In this document: positions 53,283 to 61,705 of the stretch, piece by piece | Layout: each line of letters starts with the position of its first letter | How positions within the stretch are numbered: the stretch's first letter is position 1 | Source of the DNA: WTFY01 sp965205275 | Lineage (GTDB): Bacteria > Pseudomonadota > Gammaproteobacteria > UBA4575 | Direction of reading: 5' to 3' | Length of the DNA: 64,000 bases | NCBI GenBank assembly: GCA_965205275.1 | Contig: OZ242168.1 | Coordinates: 310,001 to 374,000, forward strand | The notes under the pieces: model-generated | Seen by the model: only the letters and a program-made list of their open reading frames with translations | Database searches by the model: none | What the model was told of the DNA's origin: nothing | Program-made: the position numbers and the translations under genes

Positions 53283-54080
53283 GTGACCAAAGTGAATAGT
53301 GGAGCAAACGGAAAAGTACCTCATATGGTGATAGAGAATATTGATCTGTCCTTTGGAGGCACCAAAGCAATTGCGGATATAAGCTTTACTGTTTACAAAG
53401 GTGAAATCTGTGCTGTGATTGGCCCGAATGGCGCAGGGAAAAGCTCCATGCTGAATGTGATCAATGGCGTCTATATTCCACAACAGGGGTCGATTACCTA
53501 TGAAGGCAAAAAATTTGTCAAAATGAAGCCACACTCTGCTGCGGTTATGGGGATTGGGCGAACCTTTCAAAATATCGCATTATTTTACGGCATGACCACG
53601 GTTGAGAACATCATGACGGGTCGAAACTTGATGATGAATGCAACGTTTGTTGAAAACGCCTTGGGAATTGGTCGTAGCAGGCGTGAGGAAATCGAACATC
53701 GTGAGGCAGTAGAAGAAATCATTGAGTTTTTGGGCCTTCAAGCGATTCGTAAAACCCCTGTATCTTCTTTATCCTATGGATTGCAAAAGCGTGTGGAGCT
53801 TGGCCGTGCTTTGGCAGCAGAACCTAAAATGCTACTATTGGACGAGCCTATCGCCGGTATGAACATGGATGAAAAACTGGATATGGCATGCTTCATACAG
53901 GAAATTAACCGCAACCGTGGCACTACGATCGTTTTGATTGAGCATGATATGGGGGTGGTGATGGATATTTCTGATCATGTGGTCGTGATGGATTACGGTG
54001 AAAAAATTGGCGATGGTACGCCTCAAGAAATTAAAAACAATCAAACTGTGATAGATGCTTACTTGGGTGTCAGTCATTAA
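53283..54080 (+). CDS. ABC importer ATPase (LivG type)
   Basis: The 265-residue ATPase has Walker A GPNGAGKSS, signature LSYGLQKRVELGRAL, Walker B MLLLDEP and H-loop IEHDMGVVM. LivG-type length and the GRTFQNIALF motif place it in the branched-chain amino-acid/urea importer family. The start is GTG at 53283, with a second GTG at 53292. It is coupled to the CoA ligase gene. Confidence 0.9.
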   Translation: MTKVNSGANGKVPHMVIENIDLSFGGTKAIADISFTVYKGEICAVIGPNGAGKSSMLNVINGVYIPQQGSITYEGKKFVKMKPHSAAVMGIGRTFQNIALFYGMTTVENIMTGRNLMMNATFVENALGIGRSRREEIEHREAVEEIIEFLGLQAIRKTPVSSLSYGLQKRVELGRALAAEPKMLLLDEPIAGMNMDEKLDMACFIQEINRNRGTTIVLIEHDMGVVMDISDHVVVMDYGEKIGDGTPQEIKNNQTVIDAYLGVSH

Positions 54081-54114
54081 AATTGAAATCCAGGCATAGC
54101 AGAGGAGCATTCGA

Positions 54115-55062
54115 GTGGAAATTTTAGCATCGCTGGGCACTGCATTTGCTGACCTGTTCTCGTTATTTGGGCTTGAAGTGTTCGTAGGGGGCATGCTTTC
54201 CGGGATCATGTATTCTCTGGTGGCCATCGGATTTGTCCTGGTCTACAAGTCATCCGGCGTATTCAATTTTGCACAGGGCACTATGCTGTTATTTGCTGCT
54301 TTGACCTTTGTCAGTCTTACTGAGCGGCAGGTAAATTTCTGGGTAGCGTTTGTGATCACGTGCGTTGTGATGGTGATCATGGGGATCATTATTGAACGTA
54401 CCGTGATGCGGCCATTGGCAAACCAGGACCTGTTGTCACTGTTCATGGCAACAGTAGGTGTAAATTATTTCTTGGAGGGTCTGGCACAAGGCACTTGGGA
54501 TTCAGCAGTTCATGGTGTTGAGTTGGGAATCCCGACTGATCCTTTTCTGGTTGCTGAGGTTATCCCGTGGCTTGATATTCTGGTTAGCCAGTTTGATGGT
54601 TTTGCGGCCGCGGTCGCGTTGAGTCTGGTGGTAGGTCTCTATTTGTTTTTCCAGTACACCCGTACAGGCCTGTCATTACGAGCCGTATCGGACGATCATA
54701 TGGCGTCACAGGCAGTAGGCATTCCGCTGGCCAAGATCTGGGCGATCGTCTGGGCGGTGACCGGTGTAATCTGCTTCATTGCTGGTCTCATCTGGGCAGA
54801 CCGACTTAGTGTTTCTTTCACCCTGACGTGGGCCGTATTGAAAGGGCTGCCGGTTATTCTGATTGGCGGGTTAACCTCAATTCCTGGGTGTCTTGTTGGC
54901 GGTCTGATTATCGGGGCCAGTGAGAAAATCGGCGAGATCTTTTTTGCAGATGTATTTGGTGGTCAGGGTATAGAGCACTGGTGGGCGTATCTAACGGCAC
55001 TGGTCTTCATGTTGATACGCCCCACAGGAATTTTTGGTGAGCGTGATATTGAAAGAATATAA
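54115..55062 (+). CDS. ABC importer permease (LivH type)
   Basis: The 315-residue membrane protein has about eight hydrophobic helices and the LivH pattern: GGMLSGIMYSLVAIGFVLVYKSSGVFNFAQG near the N-terminus, TRTGLSLRAVSDDHMASQAVGI in the coupling loop, and a C-terminal MLIRPTGIFGER. The start is GTG at 54115 behind AGAGGAG. Confidence 0.9.
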   Translation: MEILASLGTAFADLFSLFGLEVFVGGMLSGIMYSLVAIGFVLVYKSSGVFNFAQGTMLLFAALTFVSLTERQVNFWVAFVITCVVMVIMGIIIERTVMRPLANQDLLSLFMATVGVNYFLEGLAQGTWDSAVHGVELGIPTDPFLVAEVIPWLDILVSQFDGFAAAVALSLVVGLYLFFQYTRTGLSLRAVSDDHMASQAVGIPLAKIWAIVWAVTGVICFIAGLIWADRLSVSFTLTWAVLKGLPVILIGGLTSIPGCLVGGLIIGASEKIGEIFFADVFGGQGIEHWWAYLTALVFMLIRPTGIFGERDIERI

Positions 55063-55080
55063 AAAAAGAGTGAATAAATA

Positions 55081-56193
55081 ATGTATTACCGGGAAACAGG
55101 CCAGGCAGCCAACAGTTACATAAAAGACCGGCGTATGGTCCCCGTGCGAGAGGACCGCTGGGTCATGTGGGCATTCCTTGCCTTCATGTTTTTTGTGATG
55201 CCGTTCATTGGTAATGATTACTGGTTTAGTGCGATTCTGATTCCGATGATGGTGCTAGGCGTTGCAAGCCTGGGACTGAATATCGCATCCGGCTATACCG
55301 GACAGCTTTCACTTGGTACGGCCGGGTTTATGTCTTTTGGCGCATTTACTGCCTATGGCATGATGTTGCGCGTTGAATGGATGAATATCTGGCTGGCGTT
55401 TCTGATGGCCGGCATTGTGGCCGGTTTGATGGGAATCGTATTTGGTCTTCCAAGCTTGCGCATCAAGGGGTTCTATCTACTTGTGTCGACGCTGTGTGCA
55501 CAGTTTTTCCATGAGTGGCTGTTTAATGCTTATCCCTGGTTCTTAAACTACGCAAGTTCCGGTGTTGTACACCTGCCGCCCTTTCATTACCGCTTCCTCC
55601 CTTTCCAGGACCAGATCTTCGATATGCTCGGAATAGCGAAGGAGTACAACGGCTATGTATGGCGATATCTGATTGCCCTGATTGTTACCGTGCTTTTAGC
55701 AGTTGCCGCCAAAAACATGGTGCGCAGTTCCACAGGAAGAAACTGGATGGCGGTACGGGATATGGATATTGCTGCAAAGGTTATTGGTATCCCCGTAGGT
55801 AAAACGAAATTAAACGCGTTTTTTGTAAGCTGTTTTTATTGCGGAATTTCCGGTGCCATGTATTCGTACTGCTACATCGGCAATCTTGATTTCATGATCT
55901 ATGACCTGAGGCGATCTTTCCTAGTCATGTTTATGATCATCCTGGGGGGCCTGGGGTCAATCCTGGGGTCCTTCTTAGGGGCAGTTTTTGTGTATGGCTG
56001 GCCAATACTGCTCACCCGTTTTGGTGATGCAGTGTTTGGTGGCGGCTATCTGGATACTGCGTTTGTAGAAAACAACTCAAAGATTATTGTAGGTACCATC
56101 ATCGTCGTTTTATTGATTTATCAACCTCTAGGTTTTGCTGGTTTGTGGAATTCCGTCAAGCACAGGTTGCGAATCTGGCCTTTTAGAACATAA
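55081..56193 (+). CDS. ABC importer permease (LivM type)
   Basis: The 370-residue partner permease shows the LivM motifs LGLNIASGYTGQLSLGTAGFMSFGAF, FGLPSLRIKGFYLLVSTL, STGRNWMAVRDMDIAAKVIGI and GGLGSILGSFLGA. It follows LivH by 18 bp and has about nine hydrophobic helices with a polar 25-residue N-terminal tail. Confidence 0.9.
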   Translation: MYYRETGQAANSYIKDRRMVPVREDRWVMWAFLAFMFFVMPFIGNDYWFSAILIPMMVLGVASLGLNIASGYTGQLSLGTAGFMSFGAFTAYGMMLRVEWMNIWLAFLMAGIVAGLMGIVFGLPSLRIKGFYLLVSTLCAQFFHEWLFNAYPWFLNYASSGVVHLPPFHYRFLPFQDQIFDMLGIAKEYNGYVWRYLIALIVTVLLAVAAKNMVRSSTGRNWMAVRDMDIAAKVIGIPVGKTKLNAFFVSCFYCGISGAMYSYCYIGNLDFMIYDLRRSFLVMFMIILGGLGSILGSFLGAVFVYGWPILLTRFGDAVFGGGYLDTAFVENNSKIIVGTIIVVLLIYQPLGFAGLWNSVKHRLRIWPFRT

Positions 56194-56255
56194 GTGAGCA
56201 AGGGTTAAAAAAGAGTAGGGAACAAAGAGTAAAAATAGAAATCAGGAGAAAGTAG

Positions 56256-57605
56256 ATGAAGAAGAAGATAATGTTATTGATAGTGATGTTGGGTTCGATG
56301 GTGATATCGAGCACGGGGGTACTGGCGGCCGACACCATGTACATACCGATTCCGAGTTATCGAGTAGGTCCGTATGCTGCTGGGGGTACGGGATATTTTG
56401 GAGGGATACTTGACTACTACAACTTGCTGAATGAGCGGGATGGTGGGGTCAATGGGGTGAAGTTGATATGGTCTGAGTGCGAGACGGAGTATTCGGTTGA
56501 GCGCGGGGTGGAGTGTTACAAGCGTTTGAAGGATCGCGAGGGTGGAGCGGTATTTTTTGATCCTTTGAGTGTAGGCATATCGACGGCGTTGGTAGAGACG
56601 GGGCGCAAGGACAAGATGCCGATTATTGCGGTGAATCACGGCAAGACGGCGGGTCAGCGTGGTGATGTTTTCCCGTATTATTTCATGCCTGGGGTCAACA
56701 CGTATGACGAGCATTCGATCATGGTTCACTTTATAGGTGACGTGCTTGAGGGTGGTCGGGACAAGTTGAAGGGCAAGAAGATAGCGATGTTGTATCACGG
56801 TTCACCGTATGGACGTGAGGCGATTGGTTTTATGGACAGCATGTGTGAGAAGCATGGTTGCACGCATCATCCTTTGGAGGTTCCGCATCCTGGGAATGAG
56901 CAGCAGTCGCAGTGGATCAACATACGCAAGTTGAAGCCGGATTATGTGTTGTTACGAGGATGGGGTGTGATGAATCCTGTAGCGATGCAGACGGCGGTAC
57001 GGACCGGGTATCCGGTGAGTCGTTTGATTGGCAACATCTGGAGTAATTCGGACGAGGATGTGATTCCGGCGGGCAAGGCGGCGGATGGGTATCATGCGAT
57101 CACGACGCATCCTGCGGGGACGGATTTTGTAGTGATACAGGATATTATTGAGACGGTGTATGGTTCGGGCAAGGGAGACCTTCAGGACAAGAGTCGATTA
57201 GGTTCTGTGTATTGGAATCTTGGGGTTTTAGCTGGGATTGTGCATACGGAGGCGTTACGGATTGCGCAGGAGCGGTTTGGCAATCGGCCGTTGAGCAGTG
57301 CGGAGGCGCGCTGGGGTTTTGAGAACCTGAAGATTGACGCGGCGCGCATTGAGGCGTTGGGAGCGACCGGTTTGGTACCGGAGCTCAATCTTACGTGTTT
57401 GGATCACGTAGGGGGTCATTTGGCCAAGTTTCAGCAATGGGATGCGGGCAAGCGGCAGTGGAACATTGTATCGGACTGGATTGAGGGCGATGTACCGTTG
57501 TCCCAGGCCATTATCGATGCCGGTGCAGAGAAATATGCAGTCGATAACAAGATTGCAGTTCGACCCTGTACAGCCACTGATAATGATGATGACTTCGACC
57601 TCTAA
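56256..57605 (+). CDS. ABC importer periplasmic substrate-binding protein
   Basis: The 449-residue product has a signal peptide (MKKKIMLLIVMLG to GVLAA) and the same type-1 binding fold as the orphan paralogue at 22228. It sits inside the importer unit and should select its substrate. From the start to about 57490 the codons are almost all GCG, ACG, GAG, AAG, TCG and TTG; the last 110 bp return to the usual style of the window (GCC, GCA). The same odd style marks the XylM-like gene at 40146. This suggests a mosaic gene with a foreign or specially selected 5' part. Confidence 0.88.
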   Translation: MKKKIMLLIVMLGSMVISSTGVLAADTMYIPIPSYRVGPYAAGGTGYFGGILDYYNLLNERDGGVNGVKLIWSECETEYSVERGVECYKRLKDREGGAVFFDPLSVGISTALVETGRKDKMPIIAVNHGKTAGQRGDVFPYYFMPGVNTYDEHSIMVHFIGDVLEGGRDKLKGKKIAMLYHGSPYGREAIGFMDSMCEKHGCTHHPLEVPHPGNEQQSQWINIRKLKPDYVLLRGWGVMNPVAMQTAVRTGYPVSRLIGNIWSNSDEDVIPAGKAADGYHAITTHPAGTDFVVIQDIIETVYGSGKGDLQDKSRLGSVYWNLGVLAGIVHTEALRIAQERFGNRPLSSAEARWGFENLKIDAARIEALGATGLVPELNLTCLDHVGGHLAKFQQWDAGKRQWNIVSDWIEGDVPLSQAIIDAGAEKYAVDNKIAVRPCTATDNDDDFDL

Positions 57606-57699
57606 GGTCTAAGGTTTTTCCCTTGGTCACTGAACTGATCGATCGGTGCCAGGGGAAGTTATCAGGGAACTTAATTAGAGATATAACAGGTAATAAGCT

Positions 57700-58503
57700 A
57701 TGAGCGACACACCGGTACTTGCAATCAATAATATTGAGGCCGTTTATGGCGGTGTAATACTTGCGTTGCGCGGTGTGTCACTCACAGTCAATAAAGGCGA
57801 AGTTGTTTCACTGCTGGGTGCGAATGGTGCAGGCAAGACTACAACACTGAAGGCCTGTTCACGTCTGTTGGGGGCTGAAAGAGGCGAAGTTACCAAAGGT
57901 ACTATCGAACTGTATGGTGAGGATATTGCCAAATATAATGCATTTGACATAGTAAAGCAGGGTGTAGTGCAGGTATTGGAAGGACGCCATATATTTGCCC
58001 GCTTGAACGTGGAGGAAAATCTGTTAACAGGTTCTTTTATCAGGAATATGAGCAAGGCTGAGGTGCGAAGAAGCCTTGACTATGTGTATGAACTGTTCCC
58101 ACGCATCAAGGACCGCCGTAAGAATCCTGGTGGTTTATGTTCAGGCGGTGAGCAACAGATGATTGCAGTCGGTCGTGCGCTGATGGCCAAGCCCAGTCTG
58201 ATTTTGCTGGACGAGCCCTCCATGGGGCTTGCACCGCAGTTTATTGAGCAGATTTTTGAAATCGTCAAGCGGTTGAATGAAACGGAAGGTGTGAGCTTCC
58301 TGGTTTCGGAACAGAACGCAATGGTTGCGTTGCGTTATGCTTCTGTGGGTTACGTCATTGAGAACGGTCGTGTAGTTAAAAAAGGATCATCGAAAGAGTT
58401 GCTTGAGTCGACAGATGTGGCAGAAATGTATCTGGGAGGTGGAAAAGACATCTCATTTGATGGCGTGAAGTATTATCATCGTCGTCCCCCCAGTTTCATT
58501 TGA
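57700..58503 (+). CDS. ABC importer ATPase (LivF type)
   Basis: The 267-residue ATPase has Walker A GANGAGKTT, signature CSGGEQQMIAVGRALM and Walker B LILLDEPSMGLAP. It carries a C-terminal extension (GGGKDISFDGVKYYHRRPPSF) beyond the usual LivF end. It completes the five-component importer. Confidence 0.9.
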   Translation: MSDTPVLAINNIEAVYGGVILALRGVSLTVNKGEVVSLLGANGAGKTTTLKACSRLLGAERGEVTKGTIELYGEDIAKYNAFDIVKQGVVQVLEGRHIFARLNVEENLLTGSFIRNMSKAEVRRSLDYVYELFPRIKDRRKNPGGLCSGGEQQMIAVGRALMAKPSLILLDEPSMGLAPQFIEQIFEIVKRLNETEGVSFLVSEQNAMVALRYASVGYVIENGRVVKKGSSKELLESTDVAEMYLGGGKDISFDGVKYYHRRPPSFI

Positions 58504-58532
58504 GTACAAAATCTGTTTGCACGCCGGTCCGG

Positions 58533-59489
58533 CTATCCAGACCGCTTTTCAAGCCTGTCCAACCAGACTTCAAGTCCTGCGGCATTTAATTCCAGATCAT
58601 CTTTTAAGAAATCCGTCAGCATTTCTACACTTTTGGCATTATTTCTTTCTCTCAATCGTTGTTGCAGATATTCAGTAAGCGAAGCGGTTATTTTTGCCCC
58701 GCGGTCGTGGGCTTGCGAATGTTGCCGGGCAATCTCGGCATAACGGCTGATATCCTGGCGCAGTTCTCGTGCAAGACGGTCAATTTCTGTAACGCGACCA
58801 AAGTGTGTTAGATACATATTCCCCGGGCGATAATCGAGCAGACGCGTCAATGAATCCTGCCAGGCGGCCGGGTCAAACTGTACGGGGGTGGTGGTGGGCA
58901 TGATAAAAGCACCATTTTCATCGTCCAGTTCCTTGTATGAAAGGCCAAAGGTATCCCCAGTAAAAAATCCCCCACTTGTCTCGTCATAAACACAAAAATG
59001 ATGGCGGGCATGCCCTGGTGTGTGGATAAAGGTGAGTGGACGGGATGCAAGCTCCAGAGTGACATTGTCCTCAGCTACGATGACGCGTTGTTTATCTACT
59101 GCCCTGATTTCACCAAAACTGTGTCTGAATTTTTCTACCCCGTACACCTCGGTTGCGCCCATGACGAGTCTGGCAGGGTCTATCATATGGCGTGCTCCAT
59201 ATGGATGGATAACCAGTTTTGCATTGGGCAGCTCGTCCATCAGCACACCCGCGCCCCCGGCATGGTCCAAGTGCACGTGTGTAGGGATGACAAATTCAAC
59301 TGCCCCAGGGAGGATATTTTTTAGTTTCAGAGTCTCGAGCAAATACGGCACAGTATGGGCAGTGCCCGTATCGATAAATGCTGCCCGGTCGTTATGGATG
59401 ATCAGGTAACAAGCTGCACGTCCTGGCTGTACATACATCGTGTCAATACAAGTGATTCCCCACTCGTAGTCGTAAAAAACAGGTTTCAC
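58533..59489 (-). CDS. MBL-fold metallohydrolase
   Basis: The 318-residue protein has the metallo-beta-lactamase zinc motif THVHLDHAGG, a later HTPGHARHHFCV and FFTGDTFG, so it should be a metal hydrolase. A C-terminal helical region of about 90 residues follows. Substrate unknown; thioester, lactone or phosphodiester hydrolysis are all known in the fold. It overlaps the rraA stop by 4 bp and is probably cotranscribed with it. Confidence 0.82.
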   Translation of the reverse strand: MKPVFYDYEWGITCIDTMYVQPGRAACYLIIHNDRAAFIDTGTAHTVPYLLETLKLKNILPGAVEFVIPTHVHLDHAGGAGVLMDELPNAKLVIHPYGARHMIDPARLVMGATEVYGVEKFRHSFGEIRAVDKQRVIVAEDNVTLELASRPLTFIHTPGHARHHFCVYDETSGGFFTGDTFGLSYKELDDENGAFIMPTTTPVQFDPAAWQDSLTRLLDYRPGNMYLTHFGRVTEIDRLARELRQDISRYAEIARQHSQAHDRGAKITASLTEYLQQRLRERNNAKSVEMLTDFLKDDLELNAAGLEVWLDRLEKRSG

Positions 59490-59989
59490 GCTGAAGTTCG
59501 GTCCAATGTGGGGAGAAGATTTTTTTGACTTACGATAATTCCGTCTTTGTCCGCATACAAAAAGTGGCTCGGAATAAAATCTACATTTGCAAAACGTACA
59601 GGGATGTCTTTTTCTCCAGCGCCCTTTTTCTCAGTTTTAAGGGGTACTGTGGCAACAGCCTTGCAGCCAATTTTAATGGTTGCAATGATACTGGAGTCTC
59701 GAATGCATCCATATACCACTATTCCGGCCCAGTGATTATCTGCGCCTGTCTGTGCCAGTACATCACCCACCAGCGCCCTTCGCCTTGAGCCTCCGCCGTC
59801 TATTACCAGCACATGCCCTGCTCCGGGACTTTTAAGTGCCTCACGGACAAGTGAGTTATCTTCGAAACATTTTACGGTTGTGATTTTCCCATGAAATGAC
59901 CCAAGCCCTCCAAAGTCACGAAACAGTGGTGCGACCACAGAAATGCTGGACTCATAGGCGTCACATAAATCGGCGGTATTAATCTGCAT
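59486..59989 (-). CDS. rraA: RraA-family protein
   Basis: The 167-residue product matches RraA: TADLCDAYESSISVVAPLFRDFGG, ITTVKCFEDNSLVREAL, VLVIDGGGSRRRALVGD and WAGIVVYGCIRDSSII. RraA inhibits RNase E, but many relatives are HMG/CHA aldolases with the same fold (the G-D-x20-R-D pattern is present), so an aldolase role is possible. Confidence 0.88.
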   Translation of the reverse strand: MQINTADLCDAYESSISVVAPLFRDFGGLGSFHGKITTVKCFEDNSLVREALKSPGAGHVLVIDGGGSRRRALVGDVLAQTGADNHWAGIVVYGCIRDSSIIATIKIGCKAVATVPLKTEKKGAGEKDIPVRFANVDFIPSHFLYADKDGIIVSQKNLLPTLDRTSA

Positions 59990-60175
59990 GGGATCGTGTT
60001 TTTGGCTGAATACCAGGTAAGAAAGTCTCAGCAGAGGATAGGCGAGTAACTGGAGGTACCGGGGAAAGCTGGTCTGTTATGTATCCTATGATAAGTACTG
60101 GATCGCTGGTACTGAAGCCAGTGTCTTGTTTTTTACATTGATAATACACAATGGAATTTTAATTTTTATAGTACC

Positions 60176-60203
60176 TTCAAATAAGTATCTGATAGTATAC
60201 ACT
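60176..60203 (+). promoter_or_regulatory. Promoter candidate of aceA
   Basis: In the 300-bp gap between rraA and aceA, TTCAAA (60176-60181) and TACACT (60198-60203) are spaced 16 bp. Nothing else coding is seen in the gap. Confidence 0.35.
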
Positions 60204-60289
60204 CCCCGCTTGAGTATGACTTTAATTCTTGGATCAATGTTTTACTATTTGGCTAGTAGCTATAGAGGATTTCAGAAGGAGACACGGTT

Positions 60290-61588
60290 GTGAGTGAAAA
60301 TAGAACTGAACAGGTAAGGGAACTGGAAAAGGAATGGGCTAGTAATCCTCGCTGGAAGAATGTAAGGCGTGATTATACGGCTGGAGATGTAGTCCGTTTG
60401 CGTGGTTCTTTACAAATAGAACATACCCTTGCAAAAAATGGTGCAAATAAACTTTGGAAATTGGTGAATGAAGAAGACTACATCAACTGTCTGGGTGCAT
60501 TAACGGGCGGTCAGGCTGTTCAACAGGTCAAGGCAGGAATCAAGGCTATTTATCTGTCTGGCTGGCAGGTTGCAGCAGATGCCAACACAAGTGAGACCAT
60601 GTATCCGGATCAGTCACTTTATGCGTATGATTCAGTACCTACAATCGTGCGGCGCATTAACAATGCATTCAAACGCGCAGATGAAATTCAATGGTCACGT
60701 GGTGAGAGTGACATTGACTACTTTATTCCCATCGTTGCAGATGCTGAAGCCGGTTTCGGCGGGGTACTCAATGCGTTTGAGTTAATGAAAAACATGATTG
60801 CAGCAGGTGCTGCCGGTGTACACTTTGAGGATCAGTTGGCTGCTGTTAAAAAGTGTGGCCATATGGGTGGCAAGGTTCTTGTGCCAACTCAGGAAGCATG
60901 TCAAAAACTTAATGCAGCCAGGCTTGCAGCAGATGTAATGGGTGTTCCGACGGTTATATTGGGACGCACTGATTCTGAGGCCGCCAATCTTCTTACTTCG
61001 GATTGTGACGAAAGAGACCATCCGTTTTTGACCGGAGAGCGAACCGCAGAAGGTTTTCTGCGTGTGAAAAACGGTTTGCAACAGGCGATTTCACGTGGCG
61101 TTGCATATGCCGAGTACGCTGACTTGATCTGGTGCGAAACTGGCACACCGGACCTGGAGTTTGCCAAGGCCTTTGCAGAAGGCGTACATAAGGAGCATCC
61201 TGAGCAGTTACTTGCTTACAACTGTTCTCCTTCTTTCAACTGGAGGAAGAATCTGGATGATGCCACCATTGCCAAATTTCAGCGTGAACTGGGTGCGATG
61301 GGTTATAAGTACCAGTTCATCACCCTGGCTGGTATTCACAGCATGTGGTACAACATGTTTGACTTGGCAGAGGGGTATGCAAGAGAAGGGATGACCGCTT
61401 ATGTAAACATGGTTCAGCAACCGGAATTTGATGCACGTGAACGTGGCTATACCTTTGTCAGCCATCAACAGGAAGTGGGTGCGGGCTATTTTGATGATGT
61501 AACCACTACCATTCAGGGTGGTCAGTCTTCCGTTACTGCACTTACCGGTTCCACAGAAGAGGTACAGTTTGAATCCAAAGCCGGGTAA
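60290..61588 (+). CDS. aceA: Isocitrate lyase
   Basis: The 432-residue enzyme cleaves isocitrate to succinate and glyoxylate, bypassing the decarboxylating steps of the TCA cycle. The catalytic loop KKCGHMGGKVLVPT, the metal-site stretch DAEAGFGG and NCSPSFNWRKNL are intact. The start is GTG at 60290 behind AAGGAG. Its place next to icd brings the branch point together. No malate synthase is in the window. Confidence 0.96.
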   Translation: MSENRTEQVRELEKEWASNPRWKNVRRDYTAGDVVRLRGSLQIEHTLAKNGANKLWKLVNEEDYINCLGALTGGQAVQQVKAGIKAIYLSGWQVAADANTSETMYPDQSLYAYDSVPTIVRRINNAFKRADEIQWSRGESDIDYFIPIVADAEAGFGGVLNAFELMKNMIAAGAAGVHFEDQLAAVKKCGHMGGKVLVPTQEACQKLNAARLAADVMGVPTVILGRTDSEAANLLTSDCDERDHPFLTGERTAEGFLRVKNGLQQAISRGVAYAEYADLIWCETGTPDLEFAKAFAEGVHKEHPEQLLAYNCSPSFNWRKNLDDATIAKFQRELGAMGYKYQFITLAGIHSMWYNMFDLAEGYAREGMTAYVNMVQQPEFDARERGYTFVSHQQEVGAGYFDDVTTTIQGGQSSVTALTGSTEEVQFESKAG

Positions 61589-61612
61589 CTGTCCCGGTTT
61601 TGGCAGGTTTTA

Positions 61613-61642
61613 CCCCTGCATGCAGTGATTGCAGAGGTTTTT
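61613..61642 (+). terminator. Intrinsic terminator after aceA
   Basis: CCCCTGCA (61613-61620) pairs with TGCAGAGG (61630-61637), with one mismatch, followed by TTTTT. It separates aceA from icd. Confidence 0.65.
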
Positions 61643-61705
61643 GTGTCTTCGTATTTGTTTTCACTATAATCAACCACTGTTTCGTTTTTCTTTAAAGGTT
61701 TATTC

